From Ceratotherium simum simum (taxonomy: Eukaryota > Chordata > Mammalia > Perissodactyla > Rhinocerotidae): DNA of 64,000 nucleotides. This document shows positions 43,382 through 54,870 of the stretch, piece after piece. The notes under the pieces were generated by a model. That model ran no database searches and was not told where the DNA came from. It saw only the letters and a list, made by a program, of their open reading frames with translations. Position numbers and translations under genes: made by a program. How positions within the stretch are numbered: the stretch's first letter is position 1; the number at the start of each line of letters is the position of its first letter. Where the stretch lies: assembly GCF_000283155.1 (NCBI RefSeq), contig NW_004454195.1, positions 10,129,500-10,193,499 on the forward strand, given 5' to 3'.

Positions 43382-43700
43382 TATATCAGTTAGGATTAGG
43401 TTCAAAAGTATAAACCAAAAGATTCCAAATAATAGTGACTTAGTCACAGATGAGTTTATTTTTCTCTTGTATAAAATAAGTCTGGTGGTAGATAGGCATG
43501 GGCTGGGATGGCAGCTCCATGATTTTACCAGACACCCAGGTTTCTTTTATCTTCATCCTCTGCCATCTTTTGTTTGTGGTTTCCATCTGTAAATTACAAG
43601 ATGGCAGTTGGTGCTCCAGCCATCTCATCCAAATTTAAGGCAGCAGGAGAAATAGGAAATAACAAAGGGGCACATACCTTCAATCTGTTCCCCTTCCTTT
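43382..43700. other. Possible old repeat, family not assigned
   Basis: GTCTGGTGGTAGATAGGCAT, GGCTGGGATGGCAGCTCCAT and GTTGGTGCTCCAGCCATCTC follow a word order I know from a common mammalian repeat, but I cannot name it. Confidence 0.45.
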
Positions 43701-44889
43701 CTGCAAGCCTCACTCAACTTCTGTTTTTTATCTCGTTGGTCACGGCTAATTGCGAGGTAAGCTGGTAAATTAGTGCTTTGGTTGAGGGCATTGAAGTTTC
43801 ACATAAAATAGGGGCTCTCTTCTAAGGAAGAAAGCAAGGATGGATCTTGGCAGGCAACTTTCAAATTCTGCAGTAAGAGATGGAGACAGACACACTTTCA
43901 TCACATTCAGATGATAAATCCACATAAAAGTGTTTAGCAAAATGGCTGGCACATGCGAAGCACTCATTTCACACAGTGTGTAATTATTTTCTAATTATAA
44001 AGCTACGAGACTTTTATAAAAGTAATCAAATTAAACAGAACAACATTTATAGGCTTTTGCCTTCAAAAGTAGTCATCTTGGAAGGCAGCATATCATTTCC
44101 GTTAATTTTGTATTACTATTGTCAGAAATACATTCAGAGCCACTTTACTGTTTATATAAGAACAACAGCTTTGTTGGCTATATCTCGCCACCATCAGCTT
44201 CATCATCTATTATAGTCAATCAAATTAGCTTTGAATGACCCTCAAAGGATGATGATTGTTGATTGGTAAGAATATGTTTAAAACGTTCAGCAGGCTGAAT
44301 AGGGAATTCTGGTTCAGTTATCTCCTATTTCCAGAAGCTAGACTTTCATACTTCCCACACTAATGGGAGACATTTATATGAATATAACTGAGGAAAGTAT
44401 ATATAAAACATATTTGCACTCACCATGAAGATTAGAACAGTCTAAAGTAGCTAATATGCTTTATATTAACCTTTGGTAAGGTATTCATGATAATTTATGC
44501 TTATAGATGAAACTGGGTAGTGATCCACTAGAATTTTACAGATATTGCTGTTTCTTTATTGAAGACAGGTGAAAGTTTATTTAAGAAAAATAGTTTTTTT
44601 TTTTTTTTTAAACTTTCAAGTAGGTCTGGTAAATATTTCTGGGAGACTAAAACTTTATGAACATACAAGACTCATTTACAAGAATAAGAGACTCGTTTAC
44701 ATACTAAATCATGCAATGATTTTCATAAAGTGAGCCCATTTTATACACTTCATTTAAGACTAAAAACTTGTCATGATGTGAGTTCTGGTCATTTATTGGT
44801 CAACTTGAGGGGATATGTTATATTACAACGTCTCCCCTGTTATATTGTCTACTCTGACTTCATTAAGTGTAAGATCCAGAGGGAACCTC
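43701..44889. other. Repeat-free AT-rich stretch, candidate conserved non-coding region
   Basis: 43976-44280 holds many homeodomain-type words (TAATTATTTTCTAATTATAA, GTTAATTTTG, GTCAATCAAATTAGC, GATTGTTGATTGG) and a TCAAAGG word. A T run lies at 44594-44609. No gene. Whether it is conserved cannot be judged from one sequence. Confidence 0.4.
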
Positions 44890-45030
44890 AGTTATCACTT
44901 GGTCGAACTTTTAATTTTATAGATGAGGAAACTGAGACCCAGAATTTGAATGATTTGCCCAAGGTCTCATAGCTAACGTACGACAGAGCAGTTATCAGAA
45001 CTCAGTTCATCTGGGTCCTAATATCCGGCT
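44890..45030 (-). mobile_element. MIR-type SINE fragment
   Basis: TTTTATAGATGAGGAAACTG, AGACCCAGAATTTGAATGAT, TTGCCCAAGGTCTCATAGCT and CAGAACTCAGTTCATCTGG fit the reversed MIR core and end. Confidence 0.8.
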
Positions 45031-45219
45031 TCTTTCATGACACTGGATTCCTTCTTACTCACCTCAGGGTTAACATTGCTCTGTAAAGTTGTCCCCACTG
45101 GGGCAGGGGAGATGGAACACTGGGTCTCAGTGCTGTAAATCCTTGCCTCTTAAGTGTAGTGAGACAATGACCACTACTTCTCCATCAGTATCTGTTCTTC
45201 TCTTTCTTCTACAACTCTC

Positions 45220-45595
45220 CAGTATTTGCAGGGCATTTAGCTACCCAACCAGACTATATTTCTTAGCCCCCCTTGCAGCTTGGTATGGCCAAGTGACCGC
45301 TCTGGCCAATGGGGTGTGAGTGACAGTGAGTGGGTACAACTTCTGTGTTGTGCCCTGTTCCCCATCCCCTTCCTGCTGGTTGGGAATGGTGAGACTGGAG
45401 CAGACACCTTGGACTCGAAAGATGGAAAGCCACATATTGAGGATAGCTGAGCTGCCCTGCTACCTTCGGATCCTCTACCTCTGGACTATCATATGTGACA
45501 AAAATAAAGTTCTGTCTTTGTTTATGCCACTGTGTTTTAGGGTCCTCTTGTTACAGAAGCTGTGACTGTACCCTAATACACTTGCTGTCAATCAA
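45220..45595 (+). mobile_element. MLT1C/D-type LTR (ERVL-MaLR)
   Basis: GCCCCCCTTGCAGCTTGGTA, TGGCCAAGTGACCGCTCTGG, CCAATGGGGTGTGAGTGAC, AATAAAGTTCTGTCTTTG, GCCACTGTGTTTTAGGGTC and CCCTAATACA match the order of this older MLT1 group. No internal sequence. Confidence 0.8.
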
Positions 45596-45685
45596 ATAGT
45601 CCTGTATTATAGTGGGAAGTAAACTCTCCCATCTTAAAGTCCAAGTAGCAATTCACCAAGGTCAGCCTTTTGGGCTCAGATCTTA

Positions 45686-46004
45686 TTTTATTTATTTATT
45701 TATTTTTTTGTGAGGAAGATCAGCCCTGAGCTAACATCCATGCCAATCCTCCTCTTTTTTGCTGAGGAAGACTGGCCCTGAGCTAACATCTATTGCCAAT
45801 CCTCCTCCTTTTTTTCCCTTTTTCTTCCCAAAGCCCCAGTAGGTAGTTGTGTGTCATAGTTGCACATCCTTCTTAGTTGCTGTATGTGGGACGCGGCCTC
45901 AGCATGGCCAGTCAAGCGGTGCATCGGTGGGTGCCCGAGGTTCCGAACCCGGGCTGCCAGTAGCGGAGCGTGTGCACTTAACCGCTAAGCCATGGGGCCG
46001 GCCC
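45686..46004 (-). mobile_element. ERE SINE, composite form with both tails
   Basis: Duplication TTGGGCTCAGAT(C/T)TTA at 45670-45685 and 46005-46020. TTTA-rich reversed tail, two long-form modules, then the CCCAGTAGGTAGTTGTGTGT segment and a full head. At about 319 bp it is the longest ERE here. Confidence 0.95.
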
Positions 46005-46084
46005 TTGGGCTCAGATTTTAAACTTACACCCTTGTTTTATATCAATTTAAGGACATTCTTGCTACAAGGCAAAGTGGTTTACTA

Positions 46085-46300
46085 GGAGAAGCATTGACCG
46101 GAGAGTTTGGTCCAGGGGTCTATCATTAGCTTGCTACTCACTTCCAGAGTGCCTCCATGGCTGTTTGCTTCCTTAGTTATAGAATGGAGATTATATTGTT
46201 CATTTATCTCCCAGGGTATTATGAGTAATACTTCATAAAAAGTGGTTGTAAAGCATTTGGCAAACGCAAGCCTTCTGCCTATAATACTGAACGAATACAG
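46085..46300 (+). mobile_element. MIR SINE, diverged
   Basis: TTAGCTTGCTACTCACTTCC, CTTCCTTAGTTATAGAATGG, CTCCCAGGGTATTATGAGTA and GTAAAGCATTTGGCAAACGC follow MIR. Confidence 0.7.
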
Positions 46301-46589
46301 TAGCTTTCTTGGCACCCTGAGTTTCTAATGATTTATAAATAGGCCTTTTTACTGAGGGGGCTTGACTTGGCATCATCTACCTGAGCTGATGAACTCTCTC
46401 TGTCTTAATCTTCAGAACTCAGTGGAAAGATGATCCTTTCCCTTACATCCTTGCTTAACAGCACCTTGATGAAGAAGGCATCTGAGCTATGGAGGTGAGA
46501 ACTGGAGGTCCCTGGTTGACACTTCTATTCTTTTTCCAGAAGTGGTATTTGTATCCATGTTCTGGTGATGGCTTGAGCCTAGAAATGTT

Positions 46590-46826
46590 TTTTTTGTGAG
46601 GAAGATCAGCCCTGAGCTAACATCTGCCAATCCTCCTCTTTTTACTGAGGAAGACTGGCCCTGGGCTAACATCCATGCCCATCTTTCTCCACTTTATATG
46701 GGACGCCGCCACAGCATGGCTTGACAAGCGGTGCATCGGTGCGCGCCCAGGATCTGAACCGGCGAACCCCGGGCCGCCACAGCAGAGCATGCGCACTTAA
46801 CCGCTTGCGCCACGGGGCCAGCTCTA
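46590..46826 (-). mobile_element. ERE SINE, long-tail form
   Basis: Duplication GAGC(C/G)TAGAAATGTT at 46575-46589 and 46827-46841. Short T run, two modules and a head with the extra GCG found in long forms (CCGCTTGCGCCACGGGGC reversed). Confidence 0.94.
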
Positions 46827-46841
46827 GAGCGTAGAAATGTT

Positions 46842-47639
46842 AAATCAAGGAGACTTGCTTCTGAAACCCTTCTCATGTGACCAACATCATGTTTGCAAAA
46901 AACAACAGCAAGTTACAATCAGCTTTAGGCATTATAATAAAAGGCTTGTGACCAGTATAATTTTGGTGTTAAGTCTGTGTCACATACATATAAGAGCTCA
47001 TTGTGGTGGCTGAACCTAGCTCCCAATGTTTTGCCTTGGAGACCATTACTTAAGTAGACGACTCCCGCCCCTTTCATTTCAGCACTTCCAGACGTTTGCC
47101 AGAAAGTGCTTGCTTGTGCCAGGCAGTCTTTAACATTTCCCTCTGGGCAGCCTCAGCTCTTTAGTTATGTTGCTTTGGACCATTAATCCTTCTTTTATCC
47201 TAACCATCTCTATAAGGGATAGATCTGGAACACTTTCAAGACCAGACCCCTTTCTCTAAGGAGCATAAATCTGTAGAGTGTAGTAATAGTATGTGAGAAC
47301 ACAGTCCAAGCACATTTTTAAAGTAAAGCATGAAAACTGGGGTCAGGACAATGAGAGAATAGCATTGTCACCATAATGGTTCCGCACGAAAATGATTGGT
47401 TGGTATCAAAACCCACTGACCATGTTGGCATTCAAATGGAATAAATTTGGATGAACTTGCAGGGCAATTATCTTTTAACGTGATATACTGTGGTCATCAC
47501 TGCATCACCAGTTTTAGATGCTCTTTGAGATGGAGATGGAAGGAAGATAAGGGAGATAGGGAGGAAGGAAGGAAGGGAAGTAATTATGTGGGGTAGGAGA
47601 TGGGAAAGAGAGGAAGGGCTTGGAATTCACATCTGCTAT
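46842..47639. other. Gene-free stretch
   Basis: Nothing recognised apart from a short (GGAA)n at 47561-47579. Confidence 0.5.
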
Positions 47640-47855
47640 ATGCTGTGAATGTTGTATCATTTAATTCTCATAAATATTATGTCATTTAATTCTCCCTACA
47701 GCCCTATGTGGAAGATATTATCCCAGATGTACAGAGGAGGAAGGCAGGATTCAGAGAGGCTAAGTAACATTCAGTTAAAAAGTGTTGGAAGACAATCTGA
47801 CTTTACATTTACCTGACTCCCAGTCCTTACTCTTGCCATGATACCATATTGCCTT
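47640..47855 (-). mobile_element. MIR SINE
   Basis: GTCATTTAATTCTCCCTACA, GCCCTATGTGGAAGATATTA, CAGAGAGGCTAAGTAACATT and TTACCTGACTCCCAGTCC fit the reversed MIR. Confidence 0.85.
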
Positions 47856-48264
47856 TTTGGTGAATGGAAGAATGTGGCAGAGGAAGGAAAAGAATCCAGA
47901 CCGCAAAGCCTGTATCTCAACCAGTTTAAACAGATGCTGACAGAAAAATATCACTGGGAACACAGTCAACATAGACTGAAAAAGAAGAGAGAATGAGGTG
48001 CTACCTTGCAACATCCCTGGAGAGAACCAGATGGAAGAATAAAATAGTATGGCAAGAATGCTTGAGTTAGAGAAAGGAGTCAAGCTTGTAGAGCATGTGA
48101 TGTCAGCTTGGAAAATGCAGGAGGACCTTAGCTGAATACTTAGATCCACAAAGTACCGAGATTTATGCTTATTGCAAAACCACTAATGCTCTAATAGGAT
48201 GAGACCCTCCAGAACCTTGGGAGAAGGTGACTATACTTTGCATTTGGGAGGGATGTGAATCTTT
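47856..48264. other. Gene-free stretch
   Basis: A 124-codon minus-strand frame (47775-48149) has no motif and overlaps the MIR; chance. Confidence 0.5.
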
Positions 48265-48905
48265 GGGAGCCAAAGGACTGAACCCTAAGATGGCCCTCCA
48301 AGATTCCACCCTTGGTGTACACACACCATCTCGCACTTATTGGATACACTTAATCTAGGCACTCCTGTGAAGGAATTTTGCAGATATAACTAAGGCCCCA
48401 AATCAGTTGACCTTAAGAGAGGAAGGTTTTCAGAGGGGCCCGACCTAATTGCATAAGCCCTTTCAAAGCAGAGGGTTTTCGCTGGCTGGTTGTAGAAGAG
48501 GAAGTCAGAGAGACTCGCTCTGGCGGGCTTGGAAGAAACAACATCTGTGTTGTGAACTATGGGGGCCAATGCTGGTCACTGGGGGCAAGGAACTGTGGCC
48601 AGCCTCCAGCACCTGACAGTGGTCCCTGGCTGACAGCTAGGAAGAAAATGGGGACCTCAGTCCTAGACTCACAAGGAAATGATTCCTGCCAACAGCCTGT
48701 GAGCTTGGAAGAGGACTCGAGCCCCAGATGAGAATTCAGCCCCAGATGACGCCTTGATTTCAGCCCAGAAAGGCCCTGAACAGAGAAGCTAGTTACTCTG
48801 TGCCCAGACTTGTGGCCTACAGAAACTATGAGATAATAAGTGGGTGTTGTTTTAATCCATTAAGTTTGTGGTGACTTGTTATGCAGCAATAGAAAACTAA
48901 TGCAC
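48265..48905 (+). mobile_element. Long MaLR-type LTR (MLT1 group, subfamily uncertain)
   Basis: GAACCCTAAGATGGCCCTCC, GGAATTTTGCAGATATAACT, CAGTTGACCTTAAGAG, GAAGTCAGAGAGACTCG, AACTATGAGATAATAAGTGG and CAGCAATAGAAAACTAATGC run in the order of a long (about 600 bp) MaLR-like LTR. Solo. Confidence 0.75.
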
Positions 48906-48934
48906 ATATATTCCATTTTGCTGGTTCCCTCTAT

Positions 48935-49110
48935 AAGCCTATGAAAATGGGAAATATTTTTATCTTCATTTGATACTGAGGAACTTGATGCACAAAAAGA
49001 TTAAATAACTTTCTCAAGTTTATTTAACTCAATCATAGAGCTGAGAGTAGATTGGTTCTTTTGACCCATAGAGTAATGTACGTTTGGCTCTACCGTAGCC
49101 TGCTCTCCTA
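48935..49110 (-). mobile_element. MIR SINE, diverged
   Basis: TTTTTATCTTCATTTGATAC, TGAGGAACTTGATGCACAAA and ACTCAATCATAGAGCTGAGA match the reversed MIR core. Confidence 0.7.
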
Positions 49111-49604
49111 ATATGTTCATGCATGCTCTCATCACCCGGCCAATGCATTTCATCAAGTTTTGGTTCAATGGAAGAGGTGGTTATAAGGGGGGAGAACGTT
49201 GCAGGAGAAGAAGTCAGGAGAGGAGAAGGTGATGGAGGCCTCCATTTTCACGTGATTCCTAGACTCTGTGTGTCCCTTTAGGTATGTACTGGTGGAAAGA
49301 GCCTGCTCCGACCTCTTGGCCATAGTCTTGGATCTAATTTACAGTATCAACTGATATAAGGTTCTACAGTCTTTATCTTCCTTTTTTTAAATGAAAAACT
49401 TATGGTTAACTGTGTATTACATTTGTGTGTGTATGTGTGCGTGTGTGCATAAGGATGTGTATGGATTCTCCAGTAGTTTCCTGGGAGGCCCTTTAAAATC
49501 TGTGGCTGTCTCAGACAGGACGAGAGGAAGAGGAGGGCTCATGTGCCGTGGCAGAGACAGCTAGTTTCCATCTCATCCATTTCCCTTTCTTCTATGTAAT
49601 AAGA
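49111..49604. other. Gene-free stretch with a short GT run
   Basis: A short imperfect GT run lies at 49423-49448. Nothing else recognised. Confidence 0.5.
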
Positions 49605-50020
49605 ATCTTTAGCTGTGTCCATGGCTGCCCTGAATAAAGACTATTTTTCCAGCTTCCTTTAGCCAGGTGGTCACGTGACCAAGTTCTGGCCAATAGCGTA
49701 TGGAGAGAAGTGATCTGTGCAGCACTGGGCAGCACTGATAAAGGGGAATATTGCATCCTCCCCTTTGTCTTTCCCCGCTTCCCTCCGGCTGTATTGAGAT
49801 GTGGAGGTGCTCCATTTTGGACCGAATGTCCGAATACACCCTCCTAGACATGGTGGGGCAACAAATCACAAAGACTGTTGTTATCCAGCTGGTAGCTGCC
49901 AATAGCTTTGGATTGCGCAAGCCTAGACTGTTATGTGAGAAAGAATCAAGTTTGAGCTGCTGAGGTCACTCTTATTTCGGATCTTTGTTATATCAGCCAT
50001 ACCTAAGTCCTAACTAATGC
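49605..50020 (+). mobile_element. MLT1C/D-type LTR (ERVL-MaLR), diverged
   Basis: CCAGGTGGTCACGTGACCAA, GTTCTGGCCAATAGCGTATG, GCCTAGACTGTTATGTGAGA and GTCCTAACTAATGCATA match this LTR group. Confidence 0.75.
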
Positions 50021-50224
50021 ATACGCTTACCAGAGCATCTGGGAACAGTATGTGATTATTCAAATGTGACTGTGTGTTGAAGAGCTATGAAAATGGAGCT
50101 TGACCTGTTAGTGTTCGTGATGGGGATGATAACTTGCTGCCCTGCTCTTTTCCAGTTTCTCTGACTTACTCCTCCCTTTTAAAAACACAGCTCCAGCGTT
50201 ATCAACTTTGGTTTCTGTGGTTCA

Positions 50225-50450
50225 CTTAAGCGTCCTGTCGTGTGTGGTCTCAGGACCCCTCGTGCACATCTCTGCCGTGGTACGCGGCACCTTGTGTTGA
50301 GATTCCTTCCATCTTGGCCCTTACCACACTGGATTGAAATGGCTCCATTCCTGAACTCCCTTAGGGCAGGGCTGTCTCCTGTCCTGCTAGAAAGCCTGTT
50401 ACATATTAAGTCCACAATACATATTTGTTAAATGGCCATACATATGAATG
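50225..50450 (+). mobile_element. LINE-2 (L2) 3' end
   Basis: GAACTCCCTTAGGGCAGGGC, TGTCTCCTGTCC and CCACAATACATATTTGTTAA fit the L2 end; the left part is diverged. Confidence 0.6.
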
Positions 50451-52149
50451 AAAGGAGGAATGGAGAAATGCATAAAAACCCTTGTAAAGAGGAGCGTTTA
50501 CAAAGATTGTCTCCTTGTTATGGCTGAAAACTCACTTCTTTATATATTTGATGTTGGCCCATGTGGGACTTTGCAATATGGACGTCTGATGTAAAATGAG
50601 GTTTTATTTGGGAGAGACACACTACATATTTAGAGTTAAATGCCCTTGATTCTTTGTACAATTGGAGCTTTCAAATCAAGTCATAGTCATATAACTTTCC
50701 ATCCCATTTTTCTGTTGTTCTCCTTGTCTGTTTCTTTCTATCCTCAGGAAATCCCCCTATCTCTATGCCTTTATTTTCAAGAAGCAATCATGTAGTAAAT
50801 CCCATCCCACTGAGTCAAATTTAGGTCATCTTTTATTTGGTCAAAATATAGTCTTACTGGCAAGTGGTATCGCTATTATTCAGGAACACACATATTGTTT
50901 TACTTACAGCTGTGTAGTATTTTATGCTCTCATATAAATGTTATGCCTGGATTATAGCTGAGGCAAACTGGACTCCATTTATTTGAAAAAATAATGGGAA
51001 ATCAGGTTCATTCTATCCACCTTCCTGACAGTTTCCCATTTCTCAAAGGGGCCCTTGTGTGGGCTGTGCGGTGTTGCTTTGCAAACAGGCTCTCCACTGA
51101 CTCTCTGGTAAAGCTTTTCTATCTGCAGGAGGCCCTCAGCCAGGGGAGGGAGTGAGGCAAAAATCTGCCACACGACAAAGAGGGAGGGAAAGTTGCTTTG
51201 TTGAGCTTCTTACAGGGAGAGTGATGGACAAAACCGTCAGGTTCTCTTGGGTTAAGATCTTAGAAGGTAGTTAGAAAAATTGTGACTCTTTTGGCAAGGA
51301 TTCGGGACAGATGGAAGAATCCAATCCTAGTTGTGGGTTTGTGCATCATCGTCGCCATTATCCTGCAGGCAGAGAGGAACCACTCTTTTAGGATTGTGTG
51401 TGTGTGTGTTGAGTGTATTACTTTGTGCAAGCTCCCCCTCACTAGAGAGTGGTGAAGCCAGAAGAGAAGTCTGGCTCCAAAATCCAGGCTCTGTCTGCTG
51501 TACTTCTTCTCAGCTCCTCTGAACATATGATTGCCCATTCCACTTCTTCTATATTTATGATATCTTACCTCGTACTTATACGTGTCTATACATATGTATA
51601 TATACATCTCACTATTTTTACAGGGATGTGTGCAGGAACATAGTTCTGAAACTTCTTTCACAGAATTACGCAAACAAGAATGGCGTTCTGGAACCTTGTT
51701 TTTAATAGAGCTCTGTTGCCTGTATAATGAAACACATGCTACATACGGATGAAATCGAATGTTCAAATCAAATAAAAAATTATGCTCATCTATGCACAGT
51801 TTTTCCTCTCCTTCTGAAGTAGCAAGGACCATATTTTTGTCAGATGCCTTACTTGAGTGAGTGTGCCTTCTCTAGGGTCTGAAGTGAGGCCAGCGTGCCC
51901 CAATGGCAAGCCCACTGGGGAACTTCCGGGAGAGAGGAAGGAGACAGGAAAGCAGCAGATTTAGGACGAAGTGGATTATGACACCATATGATGACATGGT
52001 AACTTGATCACACCATTCCTCTCCATCCCCTTGTCTGGGGGATGGTGGGCAGGCCACTGTTCCCATTAACTCTAAACATAGTTACTCAGGCTCACATCAA
52101 TATATACGCTGTCATACAGAGAAAACCAGGGACGGAGGTGGTGATGAGA
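50451..52149. other. 1.7-kb gene-free stretch with a 190-codon chance frame
   Basis: The longest repeat-free frame of the window (minus, 51260-51832) lies here. Its product has no recognised domain, includes a His-Thr run from a CA repeat, and has no sign of a promoter or splicing. About one frame this long is expected by chance in a window this size. Nothing else recognised. Confidence 0.5.
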
Positions 52150-52372
52150 GATGGCATAACGTGGGGGTTAAGAGCAGGGAGTAGTGTTAATCTGCGTGGG
52201 TTCAAAGTTTGGGTCTATTACTTCTGTGACCTTGCACAAATGACTGTAACATTCAGTGCCTCAGTTTTATACCTGCCTCATAGGGCTGGTGTGAGAATTA
52301 AATGAGATAAAAATACGAATAGTATCTAGAACAGAGTAAGCTTACAATGAATGTTAGCTAATATTATTATGA
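52150..52372 (+). mobile_element. MIR SINE
   Basis: TAACGTGGGGGTTAAGAGCA, CTTCTGTGACCTTGCACAAA, CCTCATAGGGCTGGTGTGAG and GTTAGCTAATATTATT cover most of the MIR consensus. Confidence 0.9.
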
Positions 52373-52655
52373 AATCATGGTCAGAATGTATAGTTTCTTA
52401 CTGTTTTTTTTTTAGCATAAACTATAAGAATTGACTGCGTTAAGACATTTTTTGATATATATTGCAGGCATATTATTAGACATTAAATGTTATTTATTAA
52501 AATTTTGATTATTAAGTTAAAAAAATTAAATATTAAATCTCTAGTAATTTTCATTTAAATTATTATATTTAATAGTATTGTAAAGGAATCATGGTGGATT
52601 CACAGAACACAGATATGTGCCATTATATATACACACATATACTTGTACACACATA
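52373..52655. repeat. AT-rich low-complexity stretch
   Basis: Over 80 percent A and T by eye, with TTATTAAA-type words. It ends in a TATATACACACATATAC run. Confidence 0.75.
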
Positions 52656-52659
52656 TACG

Positions 52660-54245
52660 CATTTAAGTTGTGGTAAAAAGCACATAACATAAAATTTACC
52701 GTCTTAACCATTTTTCAGTGTATAGTTCAGTAGTACTAACTATATTTACATTGTTGTGTAACATCTCTAGAACTTTTTCATTTGCAAAACTGAAACTCTA
52801 CACCCACTGAACAATAACTTCCCTTTCCTCCCTCCCCCCAGCTACTGGCAATTACCATTCTGCTTTCCGTTTCTATGTGTGTGACTACTTTAGATATTTC
52901 ATACAAGTGAAATCATATAGTATTTGTCCTTTTGTGACTGGCTTATTTCACATAGCGTAATGTCCTCAAGAGTCATCCATATTGTGGCACGTGGCATGAT
53001 TTCTTTTTTAAAGGCTGAATAACATTCCATCCTATGTTTTCTTTATCCATTCATCTGTTAACGGACACTTGGGTTGCGTCTACCTCTTGGCTATTGTGAA
53101 TAATGCTGCAGTAAATATGGGTGGGCAAATATCTTTTTGAGATCCTGATTTCAATTTTTTTGGATATATACCCAGAAGTGAGATTGTTTTATCATATGGT
53201 AATTCTATTTTTAGGTGTTTATTTTTTTTTAGGTTTTTGAAGAACCTTAATAGTGTTTTTCATAGTGATTGCATTTTACATTCCCAACAACAGTGTACAA
53301 GGGTTCCAATTTCTCTACATCTTCCCTCCCATTTATTATTTTCTGTTTTTTTGCCAGCAGCCATCCTAATGGGTATGAGGTGATATCTCATTGTGGTTTT
53401 GATTTCCATTTCTCCAGTGATTAGTAGTGTTGAACATCTTTTCACATGCTTATTGGTCATTCGTATATCTTCTTTGGAGAAATGTCTATTCAAGTCCTTC
53501 ACCCATTTTTGAATTGTTACCTGTTTTTTGTTGTTGAGTTGTAAGAATTCTTTATATATTCTGGATATTAACCCCATATCAGATATATGATTTGTAATTA
53601 TTTTTTCCCATTCCATAGATTGCCTTTTTACTCTGTTTATTGTTTCCTTTGATGTGTAGAAGTTTTTAAGTTTGATATAGTCCTATTTGTCAGTTTTTGG
53701 TTTGTTGCCTGTGCTTCTGATAGATCCAAGAAATCCTTGCCAAATGCAATGTCATGAAGCTTTCCTCCTATGTTTTCTTCTAGGAGTTTTATACTTTTAT
53801 GTCTTATGTTTAAGTCTTTAATCCATTTTGAGTTAATTTTTGTATATGGTATAAGGTAAGGGTCCCACTTCATTCTTTTGCATGTGAATATCCAGTTTTC
53901 CCACCATTTGTTGAAGAGACTATCTTTTCCCATTGTGTGGTCTTGGCATCCTTGTTGAAGTTCATTTGACTATATCCACGAGGTCTAGGCTCTCTATTTT
54001 GTTCCAATTGGTCTGTGTGTCTGACTTTATGCCAGTACCATACTGTTTTATTACTGTAGCTTTGTAATGTGTTTTCAACTAGGAAGTGTGAGAGGCCTCC
54101 AACTTTGTTCTTTTTTTTCAAGATTACTTTCGCAATTTGGAGTCCCTTGATTCCACACAAATTTTAAGATGGTTCTTTCTATTTCTGCAAAAAATGTCAT
54201 TGGGATTTTGATAGGGATTGCACTGAATCTATACATACATATTTT
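52660..54245 (-). mobile_element. L1 3' end (minus strand), 5'-truncated
   Basis: Antisense L1 from the 3' untranslated region (GTTGTGGTAAAAAGCACATA) through the end of ORF2 (GATAGGGATTGCACTGAATC). About 1.6 kb without later inserts. L1M-like age. Confidence 0.93.
53260..54240 (-). pseudogene. Decayed L1 ORF2 C-terminal part
   Basis: Three overlapping minus-strand frames keep ORF2 words: TILKFVWN near 54220, [20 protein letters not shown] and HTDQLEQNREPR at 53960-54100, then [13 protein letters not shown] and [17 protein letters not shown] at 53430-53560. Frameshifts and stops separate them; there is no reverse transcriptase core. Not functional. Confidence 0.9.
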
Positions 54246-54261
54246 TAAATAAAAGATTACT

Positions 54262-54291
54262 ATAACAACACACATTTATTGAATGCTTATG
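54262..54291 (-). mobile_element. MIR SINE, left part
   Basis: ACACATTTATTGAATGCTTA is the reversed MIR tail, interrupted by an MLT1 LTR. Confidence 0.7.
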
Positions 54292-54736
54292 TGTATTAGT
54301 TTCCCAGGGCTGCCATAACAAAGTACCACAAACTAGGTGGCTTAAAATAACAGAAATTTATTCTCTCATTGTTCTGGAGTCTGTAAGTCTGAAATCAAGG
54401 TGCTGCAGGGCTGTGCTCCCTCTGAAACCTGTAGGGGAGAATCCTTACTTGCCTCTTCCTAGCTTCTGATGATTTACTGTAATCCTTGGTGTTCCTTGGC
54501 TTGTAGCTGCAGCATTTCCATCTCTGCCTCTGTTATCACATGGCTGTCTTCTCCCTGTGTGTTTCTCTCTACTTATAAGGACACCGGTCATATTGGATTA
54601 AGGGCCCACTTGCTGTAGTATGATCGCCTCTTAGCTAATTACATCTGCAATGACCCAAATAAGGTCACATTCTGAGGTACTAGAGACTAGAACTTCAACA
54701 TACGTTTTTTGAGAGTACACAATTCAACCCCATAAC
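54292..54736 (-). mobile_element. MLT1-type LTR (ERVL-MaLR) inside a MIR
   Basis: Starts TGTATTAGTTTCCCAGGGCT and ends ACAATTCAACCCCATAAC; ACAAAGTACCACAAACTAGG and TTCTCTCATTGTTCTGGAGT lie between. The flanks TTATG and GTACG leave at most a weak 5-bp duplication. Confidence 0.93.
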
Positions 54737-54870
54737 CGTACGTAGCAGGCACTATGCTAGAATTTAGACATCTTATTTATTCCTTATGACAACCTTATGA
54801 GATTAATAGTTACTATCTTCATTATATGGATGAGGACATTGAGCTTTAGAGGAACTCAGCAACTTGCTTG
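54737..54870 (-). mobile_element. MIR SINE, right part
   Basis: GTAGCAGGCACTATGCTAGA, TATTCCTTATGACAACCTTA and ATGGATGAGGACATTGAGCT continue the MIR after the LTR. Confidence 0.85.

Noticed and set aside
51260..51832. 190-codon open frame on the minus strand, the longest outside repeats
   Set aside because: No recognised domain, a His-Thr run from a CA repeat, no promoter or splice evidence. About one frame of this length is expected by chance in 64 kb read in six frames.
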